From Lentisphaerae bacterium ADurb.BinA184 (lineage in GTDB: Bacteria; Verrucomicrobiota; Lentisphaeria; Oligosphaerales; MVZH01): DNA of 44,557 nt. The notes below the pieces were generated by a model. That model worked only from the letters and a program-made list of their open reading frames with translations. It was not told the origin of the DNA and made no database searches. Made by a program: the position numbers and the translations under genes. The stretch spans positions 1 to 44,557 of the forward strand of contig MVZH01000009.1 of the NCBI GenBank assembly GCA_002068325.1. Reading direction: 5' to 3'. Shown piece after piece: positions 1 to 9,144 of the stretch; position 1 is the stretch's first letter; every line of letters begins with the position of its first letter.

Positions 1-278
1 ACCATGCGCCGGCATTCGTGGAGCTGCCACTCCATCGGGCCGCGCTGCGTCTGACTGGCCCGGAACCTCAGCACGGCCTGCCGCGAAGTCACCCGCCGGC
101 CGCACAAACGGAATTGGCTCAACTCGACCCCGTACGGGTTGCGGATCTCCACGAACATGGGCCGCCGGCCCGCGCGCAACGGCACCCCGCCGCAACGCAC
201 CCGGCCGATCCCCAGGAACTCCCGCCCGGAGATGGCCAGCTCGACTTGGACGCCATTCGCGAATTCGATTTGTGACAT
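1..278 (-). CDS. Hypothetical protein, N-terminal part (runs off left edge)
   Basis: An open frame runs leftward from an ATG at 278 to the window edge without a stop, giving 92 codons. An AGAGAAGG ribosome site lies about six bases before the ATG. The protein begins MSQIEFANGVQVELAISG and continues with alternating hydrophobic and charged residues, which suggests beta strands. There is no signal peptide or membrane segment in the visible part. I do not recognise the family. It points the same way as the GH38-like gene to its right, from which it is separated by 275 bases, so the two could be co-transcribed. The presence of a good ribosome site and an uninterrupted frame are the reasons for calling it. 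Confidence 0.6.
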   Translation of the reverse strand, partial: MSQIEFANGVQVELAISGREFLGIGRVRCGGVPLRAGRRPMFVEIRNPYGVELSQFRLCGRRVTSRQAVLRFRASQTQRGPMEWQLHECRRM

Positions 279-380
279 GCCGGCCTTCTCTGTCGTGTAT
301 GACCCGCGCTTCACCGCCCCGCTCCCTATCTGCCCTTCGCCGTGTAACATACCGCCCGCGCCGACGCAGACAACACCGTG

Positions 381-396
381 CCGCTTGCAGAACCCC
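381..396. repeat. Isolated terminal repeat of the 220-bp element family
   Basis: The bases CCGCTTGCAGAACCCC match the terminal inverted repeat of the elements at 6573, 22468 and 28014. No second end or internal hairpin is visible nearby, so this is either a decayed element end or a chance match. The rest of the 279-553 gap shows nothing recognisable. Confidence 0.3.
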
Positions 397-553
397 TGCA
401 TCGGTGGCCGAGGCCGCGATGACGCGGCTGCCATGCAGGTCCAGCCGCATGCGCCTCCTCGAGCTGAGGGGGGCGCCGATGAGCGGCTCCGGCGGTTCGC
501 GCAGGCCCTGAGGGCGTGACCGGGACCCAGGGCGCCGCACCGGCAACCGGCGC

Positions 554-3244
554 CTACCGTGGGGCCGCCCCTGCGGCGCTCGGCGGGCGCAGGAGCAGGC
601 TGCGGATCTCGAAGGGGCGCAGAGTCAGCTGCACCGTATCTCCGGTAGGTTCCAGTGTTTCCTCAACGTCTTCAAGGAGATTGCACCGCGCCACGGTCTC
701 GACGGCGCCGGGGGGCAGATGGAGCCTGGCGGTGCGTGCGGCGGGCGCATGATTGACCAGGCGCAGGACGATCGCGTCGCGGGGGCCAGCGGCGAAGGCG
801 GGTTTGGCGGCCTGCAGTTCGACGTCTTCGGCGTCGAGGCGCAGCCCGAGGCCCCGCGGCGGGGGATCGGCGTCCTCGGTGGTCAGGAGGCAGGGTGCGG
901 CTTGATTGAGTGCCGCCGCCTGCAGGGCCAGGGCGGGCAGGTCCGCCTCCTGTCCGTACGGCATCAGCGAGCACTCGAAATAGTGCCAGCCGCCGTCGCG
1001 CATGCCGCAGGTGGGCATGGGGTAGTCCTGGGCGTAGCGCTCCAGGCAGTGGCCGAATCCGGGGGAGCGCAACAGAGAGATGAAGAGGGTGCCATCGGCG
1101 ATGCGGGCCGAAGGCGTTCCGCCGTTCAGCACTGCCCAGCCACACCGGCCATTCCCCGGGGCGGCGGCGACAAAGTGCAGCGCCGGCCAGTCGCCGTTGG
1201 GACTCCAGAGATGATTCTCCGTCTTCTCATAGCGATCTCGTCTGAGCCAGCCGGCGGGGATGGAGTAGTAGCCTGCATCGGTCGGCGCCTGAACCGGGAA
1301 AGCCACGCGCACCCGGCGGTCGGCGGATTTCCAGAAGATCTCATAGCCGAAATCGAGCCGTCGCAAACCCTCGATCAGGCGGACAGTGACATACCATTCC
1401 AGCGCGAAGATCTTGGGATCGGCTTCGCGGCCGAAGCGCAGGTTGGGCTCATAGCGGCCGCCATACCAGGCTTCCTGATAGCCGTCGAACCGGGCGGCGC
1501 CGAGAAGGCGGGTGTACTCCCCCAGGCCCGTGGCAAAGGCGGGCGTCCTGCGCGTGCCCCAGGGATCGCCTTGATCCTCCTCGAGCAGGATTTCGCCGAG
1601 GGTCTGTGCGGCCTCTGCCGCCGTCGCGCCGCTGCGCAGGTCGCGGACCTCTTCCACGCCATGCTCGCCGAGTCGGATTTCCAGACTGCCATTGTCCAGC
1701 CGGCGATCCGGCAGGGGGTGTGGCGGGCGGGCGGCTTCCAGGCGCAGCGACGTCCAGGCGAGCGGCTCGGCGGTCTGCAGTTCCAGGCGCGGCGTCACGC
1801 TCTCGGGGCGTGTGCGCGCGTCCGGCCCCACGGGGTTGATGAGGCGGTTCGTCGCCAGGGGCATGGCGGGCGAGTGGGCGTGCCAGGGGAGGATGACGGG
1901 ATGGCGCGTGCCGGTTTCGGCGACCGCCACGAGGGGGGGTGCGCGCCGCCAGTCCGCCGGGGGCAGTTCAGCCCGGCATGGCAGGGGTGCCGCGTGGGGC
2001 ATGAAGACGATGGCCTTTGTGCCTGGCGACGGCTTCACCTCCGCAGCCGGCGCGCGGCCCAGGGCGCGGCGTCCTTCCGCCCGGACGCGGCTCATGCAGT
2101 CCGTCATACGGTCGAGGAGTTCACGGCTGGCCTCGTCCTGGTGAGTGCCGGTGACCGCATCGTGGAAGAAGGCGAGGGGGAGTTCGAGGAAGAGCGTTTC
2201 CCAGCGCCGGCGATCGAGTCTTGCGCGGGCCCCGGCGGTGAGGGCGATGGCCTTTTCCCAGCCGTAGTAGACAGACTCCAGGCGGCGCGCCGTCTGCTTG
2301 ACGCGGATGCGGCTGACCAGGCAGCCCGTCTGGACGGGGTTGTTCTCGACGCGTGATCCGACCGCCCCGTCCGGGGCTGTATCCACGGCGTGGGCCAGGG
2401 GTTTCCAGAGGTGGGCCAGCAGGCGCGGAGTCCCCCAGCGGTACTGCACCGTCGGGTTCTCCCTCTCCCAGTAACGAAGGTGCTGGCTGAAGCCCTCCGG
2501 CGGCAGCATCTCCTCGGACGTGACCGTATACTGCGCCCAGTCCTCCAGGAAGGCGTCCGCCGCCACCGGTTCGAAGGGGGGATAGACGTTCTGCGGCAGG
2601 TCAAGCCCGGTGCCGGAACAGGCCGGGCAACCTTCCGCCGCCAGATTGTGGCAGACGCGGCAGGGCTCGTGATAGCAGTGATCAAAGAAGTACGATCGCC
2701 CCGGTGCGCCCCACCAGACCAGGACGGTGGATCCGTCAAGCCCGCGCCAGTACTGGTTGTCCGGCAGGGAATAGGACATGCCGTTGATGCCCGGAAGTCC
2801 GCATTGGCGGATCACCTGCGGGAATTGGGCGGACGACCCGAAGCCGTCGCCGTGGTTGGCCAGCAGCGGCGGCATCTTCAGCACGTCCCGGCAATAGCGC
2901 ACGCCGGAGGCGAGGTTGCGGCAGAGGGTCTCGCCGGAACACAGGTTGGCGTCAATGATGGCCTCGCCGGCGCCGCAGACTTCGAACAGCCCCCGGTCGT
3001 AGAGCGCCTGCAGCCGGGGCAGCGCGTCCGGGTGGGTTTCGAGGAAGGCGCGCAGGGTCAGCGCCTGCTCCACGCTGTAGGCGCCTTCGCCCTGTTCGGC
3101 CAGTTCGAGGTTGCGCTGGAGGCACAGCTCTTCGATGCGCCGGTAGCTGGCGTAGCGCCTGCCCTGGTAGACGTACTCGCGGTCCCAGCAGCGCCGCCAG
3201 ATCAGGTCGAAATGGTTGCTGAACTGCACGCAGACGGTCTTCAT
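554..3244 (-). CDS. GH38-like alpha-mannosidase family hydrolase
   Basis: This 896-residue protein resembles glycoside hydrolase family 38, zinc-dependent alpha-mannosidases. Near the N-terminus it has an H-x-D pair (H11, D13, in NHFDLIW), which in the family binds zinc. D133 in HGDGFGSSAQFPQ sits where the family has its nucleophile aspartate. The C-terminal half is beta-rich, as in GH38. There is no signal peptide, so it is probably cytoplasmic and acts on imported oligosaccharides. The ATG at 3244 was preferred over a GTG at 3271 because a GAGGGAG site lies nine bases before it. An insert at residues 195-209 holds CxxC and CxxCxGTG motifs, which look like a zinc-binding knuckle and are not typical of GH38. 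The family assignment is from motifs only, so exact specificity is unknown. Confidence 0.75.
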   Translation of the reverse strand: MKTVCVQFSNHFDLIWRRCWDREYVYQGRRYASYRRIEELCLQRNLELAEQGEGAYSVEQALTLRAFLETHPDALPRLQALYDRGLFEVCGAGEAIIDANLCSGETLCRNLASGVRYCRDVLKMPPLLANHGDGFGSSAQFPQVIRQCGLPGINGMSYSLPDNQYWRGLDGSTVLVWWGAPGRSYFFDHCYHEPCRVCHNLAAEGCPACSGTGLDLPQNVYPPFEPVAADAFLEDWAQYTVTSEEMLPPEGFSQHLRYWERENPTVQYRWGTPRLLAHLWKPLAHAVDTAPDGAVGSRVENNPVQTGCLVSRIRVKQTARRLESVYYGWEKAIALTAGARARLDRRRWETLFLELPLAFFHDAVTGTHQDEASRELLDRMTDCMSRVRAEGRRALGRAPAAEVKPSPGTKAIVFMPHAAPLPCRAELPPADWRRAPPLVAVAETGTRHPVILPWHAHSPAMPLATNRLINPVGPDARTRPESVTPRLELQTAEPLAWTSLRLEAARPPHPLPDRRLDNGSLEIRLGEHGVEEVRDLRSGATAAEAAQTLGEILLEEDQGDPWGTRRTPAFATGLGEYTRLLGAARFDGYQEAWYGGRYEPNLRFGREADPKIFALEWYVTVRLIEGLRRLDFGYEIFWKSADRRVRVAFPVQAPTDAGYYSIPAGWLRRDRYEKTENHLWSPNGDWPALHFVAAAPGNGRCGWAVLNGGTPSARIADGTLFISLLRSPGFGHCLERYAQDYPMPTCGMRDGGWHYFECSLMPYGQEADLPALALQAAALNQAAPCLLTTEDADPPPRGLGLRLDAEDVELQAAKPAFAAGPRDAIVLRLVNHAPAARTARLHLPPGAVETVARCNLLEDVEETLEPTGDTVQLTLRPFEIRSLLLRPPSAAGAAPR

Positions 3245-3506
3245 CGCGCCGCGCTCCCTCGCCAGGTCCACTCATGAACCGCCGAGACGCCAAGGCGTCA
3301 AGTCGCCAGATGTCTGTCAGAGCTCTGTCAAGTCGGTGCTGCGACGTTCTTCGCGCCCGTGCTGTGGCCTGCCACGATTCACGTTCGCAGGGATCATGCC
3401 GTCAGCCCAATCAGCCAGCGCTTCCTCCATCGTCGTCTCCCGTGTCTCGCCCGACGCGCCTCAGGCCGCGCCGCCGGAGGCCAGTTCCCATAACGCCCGT
3501 CCCCGT

Positions 3507-3616
3507 CACCACAGAGATCACAGAGATCACAGCGAGCACAGAGCCCTTGCCGCTCGCACTGCCGGGAGCGGCGAGGCGCATCCTCTCTGTGTCCTCTGTG
3601 CTCTCGGTGGTGAACA
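3507..3616. repeat. CACAGAG palindromic intergenic element, copy 1
   Basis: The left end reads CACCACAGAGATCACAGAGA and the right end CTCTGTGTCCTCTGTG then CTCTCGGTGGTGAAC. The right end is close to the reverse complement of the left, so the element is one long imperfect palindrome with a short central segment. A second copy lies at 8901-9016. No coding potential was seen. Confidence 0.7.
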
Positions 3617-3777
3617 GGTTCCTTGTCTTCCAGGCAAAGAGTATTGCGCCCCGCCCTGCGAGTGGAACGGCCTGCGGGACGTGCTGACGTGGGCTGGCAG
3701 GGCTGGACTCTGCTTTGGATGGGGATACCGTACCACTCTTGAGGGAAAGTCCAATTTGAGGCGAACCTGGGCACTCG

Positions 3778-3960
3778 CCTGAAGTATTCACAAAGAGGAG
3801 ACGGAGGCGGCGAAGGGGCCGCGTTGCAGAGGGGTACCGCCCCACGTACGGTTGGGCGGCATGGAAACTGACGCCTCTCTCAGTAGTTCGTAGGCCATGG
3901 CGACACAATGAGATAGGCCTACGCTATCTCCGTTGCCTCTTTGTTCATGAATCGCTCAGG
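3778..3960. repeat. 183-bp inverted-repeat element, copy 1
   Basis: The element begins CCTGAAGTATTCACAAAGAG and ends CTCTTTGTTCATGAATCGCT followed by CAGG, forming terminal inverted repeats of about 30 bases. The copy at 13844-14026 has exactly the same length and near-identical ends with a diverged middle. It lies 230 bases upstream of the secreted-protein gene at 4192. It looks like a non-autonomous, MITE-like element, since it encodes nothing. The rest of the 3245-4191 gap, apart from this and the CACAGAG element, shows nothing else I can name. Confidence 0.7.
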
Positions 3961-4191
3961 CCAGGCACGCGGCGCGGTTTCCAGGGCATCGGCTCGCGCC
4001 GGGCATCATGACAGGGCTTCTCGCCAGCGCCCCGGCCCGTCCCACAGTTGTCAGCCGTTGTCGGGGATTCCCGCGTCCCAGCACGAAGACCGTCTGCCGG
4101 GGCGGACCGAGGACGGGGGCAATGGCCGGCCACGGCAGGCAGTGGCGAGACGACAGGTGAGACGCGAACGACGCAGGAAAGGACAGTCCCC

Positions 4192-6453
4192 ATGCGCAGG
4201 CAAGCGAGCATCGGCATCCTGACGGTGGCGATGGCGTGGGCGGGGTTCGGGCTGGGGCAGGAGTCCCCGTTGCCCCGGCCCGCCGCCGGCATCTATTCCC
4301 TGGCCGAGTTCGGGGCGATCCAGCCGGGCGCGGCGGCGCGCGAGACGTACGAGCGGGCCGGCGCCGCGATCCTGGAACGCGGCGGAGGGCTGCTCGTGCT
4401 GCCGCCGGGCACGGCGCCTGACCTGGAGCCGCGCAACCACTGGGGGCCGGCGCTGACCCGCTGGCAGAATGTGGACCTGGTCGCTGTACTCGACCTGCGG
4501 TACGGCACGCCGGCCCTGAACCTGCCCCAGCAGGGCAACCCGGTCAACAACGGCTGGGCGGGCCTCAAGCTGCGCCGAATCCAGGACAGCCCGTTCGTCT
4601 ACTGGCCGTGGACGCCCTCGAAGATGCTCCACGCCTACCAGGCCGTCGTCCGGGGCGGTTCCTCGGTGCTGCGCAACGTGGAGACCGTGCCCGTCGGCGA
4701 GGTCGTGCGAATCTATCCCGAGACCATCCGCGGCATCTTTCCCAACCAGCACCTCGGTTTCCGCACCCTGGGGGTCACGCCGGCGCGGCAGGCCGCCCTG
4801 CTGGTCAAGACGCTGGGCTGGGACGGGGATCGGCACGCCCCCTATTTCATCGTCGAGGAGCTGACGGACCGCGCCAACCGCCTCGACACCCGGCCGTTCG
4901 CCCTCGAAACGGCGGGGCAGGGGGAGATCTCAAACAAGCAGGACTTCGGGGTGGCCGACATCTACAGCACGCACAACACCGACAGCCAGGCCTACGACAT
5001 CAAGGTGGTGCGCACCCAGTACGGGCATGGCGACACATTCCTGGTCGGCGCCATGTACGGCTACCAGGGCGACGTGATGTCGGGGCGCGGCGACGAACAG
5101 GGCATGGCCTTCAGCGCCGAGATCGAGCAGGATCCCGCGCCCTTTGCCGGCACGGTGGAATCGGTGGACTGGGCGACCAACGTGCTGGTCTTCCGGCCGG
5201 GCGCCTATGGTTGCGGAAAGCTGGCCACCTCGCGGCCGATCATCAACCTCAACGAGAGGAAGTGGATCATCGCCGGGACGGCGGTGGTCGAGCCCGACCC
5301 CGCGGAGGAGTCCGCGGGCGGCGGCTGGTCGGAGGGCCGCGGGCGCATCGTCGGGTCGTCCGACAGCGGCTGGAGCGAGGCGGTGGTCGGCCGCTACTTC
5401 GCGCTGGCCGAGCCGGGCGAGTACCTGGAGGGGGGCGATGGCGGCTCCTACATGTATGGGCTGGGCGGGCAGCATGGGGGGCGGACCTACCGCTGGTTCC
5501 CGATCCGCGCGTTCAGCCGCCTTCCCGATGGACGCCTGGAGATCCGCCTCGAACGCATCTGGTACACGGTGCGGGACGGCGTGCCGACACTCTACAACCC
5601 GGCCAACGCGGGACGTCCGCTGCGCTACATCATCGCCCCCGGCGCCATGGTCACCGACGTCGCCGACGGCTGGATGGAGAACCTCCACAACCGTCCCGGC
5701 CCGACACACCCGCGCACCCTCCGGCTGGCCCCCGGGCCTGACGCCGGCACGCCGCTCGATTTCGAACCGGGCGATCCGATCGTGCAGGCGGTGGGCGCCG
5801 AACCCCGCCAGCCCACCGGCCTGCGCATCCGCATGTTCAACAAGGTGCCTTCGTCCTGGCCAGGCGGGGCCATCGAGCTGTACAACTGGGGCATCGTGTC
5901 GCAGTACGCCGGCCTGCAGATCGGCGCGCCCGGCGAGGCGACGCGTCTGGATGAGGCCCTCTCCCGGCGGAAGGAGAAGCGGCCGCCCTTCCGCAACGCG
6001 GTCGTCGTGGATGTGCCCACCGAGGCGGGCATCCGGTTCAACGCTGACGTGGCCCACGGGGCGCTGGTGTTCAACCAGCCGCACGCCGCCCAACCGATGG
6101 TGTGGCGGCACGCCGGCGGCTGGACGCGCCTGGCCGTGGATCCCGGCAACGGACTCATGGAGGTGACCGGCGGCGGGCTGGCCGTGCCGGCCCTGCGCGT
6201 GGCCGGGGGGCTGTCGGCCGACGAGACGCCGGCCCGCAACCTGCGCGGACTCGACGTGCCGGTTCCCGCCGGCGCCACGCGCCTCGAGGTGAAGTTTGCC
6301 GAACCCGAGAGCGACGCGCGCTACGCGCTCACCGCCCAGCCCAACTGGGTCACCGGCTTCGGGGTCACCGCCAAGCGCGCCGACGGGTTCGCGGTCGAGT
6401 TCGCGACTCCCGCCCCTGCGGCCGCCAAGGTGGACTGGATCCTCATCCGTTGA
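4192..6453 (+). CDS. Large secreted protein of unknown function
   Basis: The protein has about 753 residues. It starts with a signal peptide: basic MRRQ, then the hydrophobic run SIGILTVAMAWAGFG, with likely cleavage near GLGQ. The start at 4192 is chosen because AGGAAAGG precedes it and the signal peptide follows directly; the frame is open further upstream without a good start. Residues 30-75 (YSLAEFGAIQPG and GGGLLVLPPGT) resemble the opening strands of pectate-lyase or tailspike beta-helix proteins, which often read 'FGAxxDG ... GGGxxxxPPG'. The remainder is Gly/Trp-rich and beta-like. I do not recognise a catalytic motif. It is probably an exported carbohydrate-binding or carbohydrate-degrading protein. 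That role is inferred from the signal peptide and neighbours only. Confidence 0.75.
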   Translation: MRRQASIGILTVAMAWAGFGLGQESPLPRPAAGIYSLAEFGAIQPGAAARETYERAGAAILERGGGLLVLPPGTAPDLEPRNHWGPALTRWQNVDLVAVLDLRYGTPALNLPQQGNPVNNGWAGLKLRRIQDSPFVYWPWTPSKMLHAYQAVVRGGSSVLRNVETVPVGEVVRIYPETIRGIFPNQHLGFRTLGVTPARQAALLVKTLGWDGDRHAPYFIVEELTDRANRLDTRPFALETAGQGEISNKQDFGVADIYSTHNTDSQAYDIKVVRTQYGHGDTFLVGAMYGYQGDVMSGRGDEQGMAFSAEIEQDPAPFAGTVESVDWATNVLVFRPGAYGCGKLATSRPIINLNERKWIIAGTAVVEPDPAEESAGGGWSEGRGRIVGSSDSGWSEAVVGRYFALAEPGEYLEGGDGGSYMYGLGGQHGGRTYRWFPIRAFSRLPDGRLEIRLERIWYTVRDGVPTLYNPANAGRPLRYIIAPGAMVTDVADGWMENLHNRPGPTHPRTLRLAPGPDAGTPLDFEPGDPIVQAVGAEPRQPTGLRIRMFNKVPSSWPGGAIELYNWGIVSQYAGLQIGAPGEATRLDEALSRRKEKRPPFRNAVVVDVPTEAGIRFNADVAHGALVFNQPHAAQPMVWRHAGGWTRLAVDPGNGLMEVTGGGLAVPALRVAGGLSADETPARNLRGLDVPVPAGATRLEVKFAEPESDARYALTAQPNWVTGFGVTAKRADGFAVEFATPAPAAAKVDWILIR

Positions 6454-6458
6454 CCGCA

Positions 6459-6473
6459 CCGGCAAAACGCCGG
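6459..6473 (+). terminator. Possible hairpin after the 4192-6453 gene
   Basis: CCGGC-AAAAC-GCCGG forms a perfect five-base-pair stem six bases after the TGA. There is no run of T after it, so any terminator would not be of the classic intrinsic type. Confidence 0.3.
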
Positions 6474-6572
6474 GGAATGCCCGTTGTTACTTGACCGGCT
6501 GGCCTGAATGATTCACCGCCAAGTCGCCAAGACGCAAAGCCCATTGACGTTGAACACGTTGCGATGACTGCA

Positions 6573-6793
6573 GAGGCGCTTGCAGAACCCCCGCGGACGG
6601 CAACTGCCTCATGAGGAGATGGAGGGCGGACCTCCGTGTCCGCCAGGTCATACCCGAAGACCCGGTTTGCCGCGGCGGAACCCGGACGACACGGAGGTCG
6701 TCCCTCCAGCCCGACAGACGGCAGTCCTTGTCGAGGCCGATGGCGACCGGGGGTTTTTCGCAGCCCCTCACGCCTGGGTTCTGCAAGCGGCTC
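6573..6793. mobile_element. MITE-like element with 18-bp terminal inverted repeats, copy A
   Basis: The left end GAGGCGCTTGCAGAACCC and right end GGGTTCTGCAAGCGGCTC are inverted repeats matching at 17 of 18 positions. Inside are two hairpins: GGCGGAC-CTCCGT-GTCCGCC at 6625-6644 and GGACGAC-ACGGAG-GTCGTCC at 6684-6703. Their loops are reverse complements of each other. Copies lie at 22468-22716 and 28014-28231. It sits between convergent genes and encodes no protein. The fragment at about 6518-6540 just before it (CGCCAAGTCGCCAAGACGC) resembles the repeat at 39920. No target duplication is obvious. Confidence 0.75.
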
Positions 6794-6862
6794 TGTAAGA
6801 TACCCGCGAGCGTGAGGCCTGACAGGCCACAACACGTGCGGGAAGGAGGTACGTCTCGCCAG

Positions 6863-8269
6863 TCAGCCGCGGCGCCGGCGGCCCGCCAAGCTCACGCCGG
6901 CCAAAGCGAGGATCAGGGCGCTCGCCGGTTCGGGGATGACGACCACATCGGTGCCGATGGCGAACAGCGAGAACGCGCCAATGCCGGCGGCACTGATCTG
7001 CTTCTTGCTCAGGTCGACGCCCGAGGTGACGTCCACCCACGCATTGCCATCGAGGTGGTACAGGCGCAGCGCCGTCTCCGTCAGCCCGAGGGAAGTTGCC
7101 AGCGCATCGTCATAGCGGAAAACGATGTCGGCGGTGCCAAACTGCAGCCCGGCGGCCGAAAGGTCCCAGACGGCCAGCAGGTTCCCGGCCGTGCGCGCCA
7201 GTTCCCCGCGGTCGGTGGCGAGGAGGGAGGCACTCAGGTTGCCGGGGGCGGCAACGTCGGTGAACGCGATCCGCAATGAGTTGACCAGGTCGATATCCGT
7301 ATCGGCCGGGTTCTCGCCCCAGTTGTAGGCCCCCGCGCCGGCGGCCACCGAAATCGCGGGCAGTACCAGTCTGCCGCCGTCGACCGCAAACCAGCCGGTG
7401 CCTCCCTTGCCGTAGTAGAAGTTGTTGTCGGCGGACAGCTTGTACTCGTTGTTGTCAATCGTGTTGGTGACGGCCGTGAAGGCGGTCAGATCGAGATCGC
7501 GATCCGCCCCGTAGCCGTTGGCGATGACGTAACCGTTGTTCCGCAGCGTGCCGGTGAGCCCAACCGTGCCGTGCCCGGTGAAGGTGCCGTAGGTGGTTCT
7601 CCGGTAGCCGGACCCGCTCATCTTGGCGGTGATGTTGCCGACGATCAGGCTGCCGCTGCCGGTCAGGGCGCCGGAGCTGCCTGCCGCGTCGCCGAAGTAG
7701 TAGTCGCCATCCCTGTCGCCCCATTGATTCTGTTGTCCGACGATGACGCTGTACCCGTTGCTGGCCAGGGTTCCGCCGGTATGGCTGATGCGGGCGGGCG
7801 TGGCGCTGCCGCCGGCCGCGTAGAAGGCCGCGCCCGTTCCGCCGGTCAGGGTCCAGGTTCCGGACCGCAGGTTGACGGCGGCTTCGCCGACGGTTGCCCC
7901 GGCCGGGCCGCCGCTTCTCAGCGTCCCGCCATTGATCGTGATGGTGGCCGAGCCGTCGCCGATCGCGCCGCCGCCGTTGCCCTGCGGTTCCAGCGTGCCG
8001 CCGGCGAGAATCTCGAGTTCCCCGCTGGCAAACTGGAAGTAACCGGGCCGCTGAAGCGCCGACAGGGTCACTTTGCCGCCGGCCGTATTGTAGATCCTGT
8101 CCCAGGAACCCGGCCACGACGCGAGCGGGGTGCCCGGCGGGTTCTCCCAGTTCAGGCTGTTGTAGTTGTTGTCCGTCCCGTTCCAGTAGAAGTCCGCCGC
8201 GGTTGCGAAGACTGAACTCACGAGAACCAGGGCCACGAACACTCGGTTGGCCAGCCACATTGCGGTCAT
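6863..8269 (-). CDS. PEP-CTERM exported protein, beta-strand repeat type
   Basis: This 468-residue preprotein has an N-terminal signal peptide (MTAMWLANRVFVALVLVSSV, then FATAADF). The Gly/Thr/Asn-rich body contains repeated GGTL and NGGTLRSGG strands, like the beta-strand repeats of autotransporter-type surface proteins. The C-terminus is a sorting signal: VVVIPEPAS, a hydrophobic segment, then GRRRRG. In this system an exosortase cleaves at the PEP motif and delivers the protein outside the inner membrane, usually alongside extracellular polysaccharide. The ATG at 8269 has an ideal AAGGAG site seven bases upstream. A second in-frame ATG at 8326 also has a GGAG site, giving a 19-residue extension. 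Transcription probably starts near 8531 (see promoter). Confidence 0.85.
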   Translation of the reverse strand: MTAMWLANRVFVALVLVSSVFATAADFYWNGTDNNYNSLNWENPPGTPLASWPGSWDRIYNTAGGKVTLSALQRPGYFQFASGELEILAGGTLEPQGNGGGAIGDGSATITINGGTLRSGGPAGATVGEAAVNLRSGTWTLTGGTGAAFYAAGGSATPARISHTGGTLASNGYSVIVGQQNQWGDRDGDYYFGDAAGSSGALTGSGSLIVGNITAKMSGSGYRRTTYGTFTGHGTVGLTGTLRNNGYVIANGYGADRDLDLTAFTAVTNTIDNNEYKLSADNNFYYGKGGTGWFAVDGGRLVLPAISVAAGAGAYNWGENPADTDIDLVNSLRIAFTDVAAPGNLSASLLATDRGELARTAGNLLAVWDLSAAGLQFGTADIVFRYDDALATSLGLTETALRLYHLDGNAWVDVTSGVDLSKKQISAAGIGAFSLFAIGTDVVVIPEPASALILALAGVSLAGRRRRG

Positions 8270-8537
8270 GACGGTACTCCTTCTGGTTGCGGTTCCTGCC
8301 GTGCGGTTGTCGTTCGGTCGCTCCATGGCGAGTCTCCGGGTTGTTTCACTTCGGTGTCGGGCGGGGATGATGAGCATGGGCAGGGCTTTCTCTCAGTGTC
8401 CGGGACGGGCCGGCCGGCGGTCCCCGCGGCCGTCGCGGCCTTGGTGTCCGCTCCAAGCCGGTTCCCACCCATGGTACACGTCCTTCGCCGTTGACGCACC
8501 CGCGCGCCACACCATGCATGCAAGACTGCGTATGCAC

Positions 8538-8565
8538 AATATAGGATCCTGCCGCGGGGGGTCAA
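8538..8565 (-). promoter_or_regulatory. Sigma70-type promoter for the PEP-CTERM gene
   Basis: On the minus strand the sequence reads TTGACC-N16-TATATT, with five of six matches to consensus in each box. Transcription would start near 8531 and leave an untranslated leader of about 260 bases before the ATG at 8269. The leader matches no riboswitch class I know. In a sequence this rich in GC such a match is unlikely to be random. Confidence 0.6.
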
Positions 8566-8806
8566 CTGGCGCGGCGTCTGGGCGCATGTCACTTCCGTAG
8601 GGATCCCGCCTGCGTTCCGATGAACGACGGGGACATCACCGCCAGACCGGGGCCGGGCAAGTGCGACGCCGGGAGATCGCCGGCCGCTGCAAGATCGAAG
8701 GATCTGGCCCCCCGGCCCTGGAGTTTGGCGCAAGTCGACTGCCATGAACGATGACACCCTTCTTGTGTTTGGCCTTTGAAATGCCGCGGCGGAGCCGCTC
8801 TGGAGT

Positions 8807-8857
8807 GCGGTCGCCCGCTTGCCACGCCATAGCCCTCTGGCGACGGCGGGCGACCGC
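8807..8857. repeat. Perfect 12-bp inverted repeat in intergenic DNA
   Basis: GCGGTCGCCCGC at 8807-8818 is exactly complementary to GCGGGCGACCGC at 8846-8857, giving a 12-base-pair stem with a 27-base loop. It lies in the 8566-9144 gap, which has no believable gene. The surrounding 8640-8880 segment looks like degenerate intergenic repeat DNA. Confidence 0.5.
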
Positions 8858-8900
8858 TTTAAACGGCCGGGGCCTGCCCCGGCGCGTTCATTGTTGCCGT

Positions 8901-9016
8901 CAACCATAGAGAGTACAGAGACCACAGAGGGGGAACTGGCTCTGCGCTGGCGTTGGCGGGTGTTTCGCGCCAACGCAAGCGCAAAGCTCTCTGTGAACTC
9001 TGTGTCCTCGGTGGTG
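8901..9016. repeat. CACAGAG palindromic intergenic element, copy 2
   Basis: The left part reads CATAGAGAGTACAGAGACCA and the right part CTCTCTGTGAACTCTGTG then TCCTCGGTGGTG, forming an imperfect palindrome like the one at 3507. The centre carries a further hairpin, GCGCTGGCGTTGGCG against CGCGCCAACGC. Confidence 0.7.
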
Positions 9017-9144
9017 AACAGATCAGGATAGCACTGGAATGGGATCTGGCGTCTGCTTCCGAACCGGCTTCACGGCTCCCTTGGAGAGGCCCTGGGAGAC
9101 TGCCTGCTGCGGAAGTGACATGCGCCCGGTGGCATTGGTCGGGG

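Noticed and set aside
5-553. Short plus-strand open frames at the left edge
   Set aside because: They are opposite the convincing minus-strand partial gene or lie in noncoding DNA without ribosome sites.
719-2356. Long plus-strand open frame of 545 codons opposite the GH38-like gene
   Set aside because: It is a shadow of a high-GC gene: no ribosome site, low-complexity Arg/Gly/Ala composition, and the minus strand carries recognisable motifs.
8640-8830. Possible small gene on the minus strand (64-78 codons)
   Set aside because: No ribosome site, overlapping frames of similar length, and the region looks like degenerate repeat DNA containing a 12-base inverted repeat.
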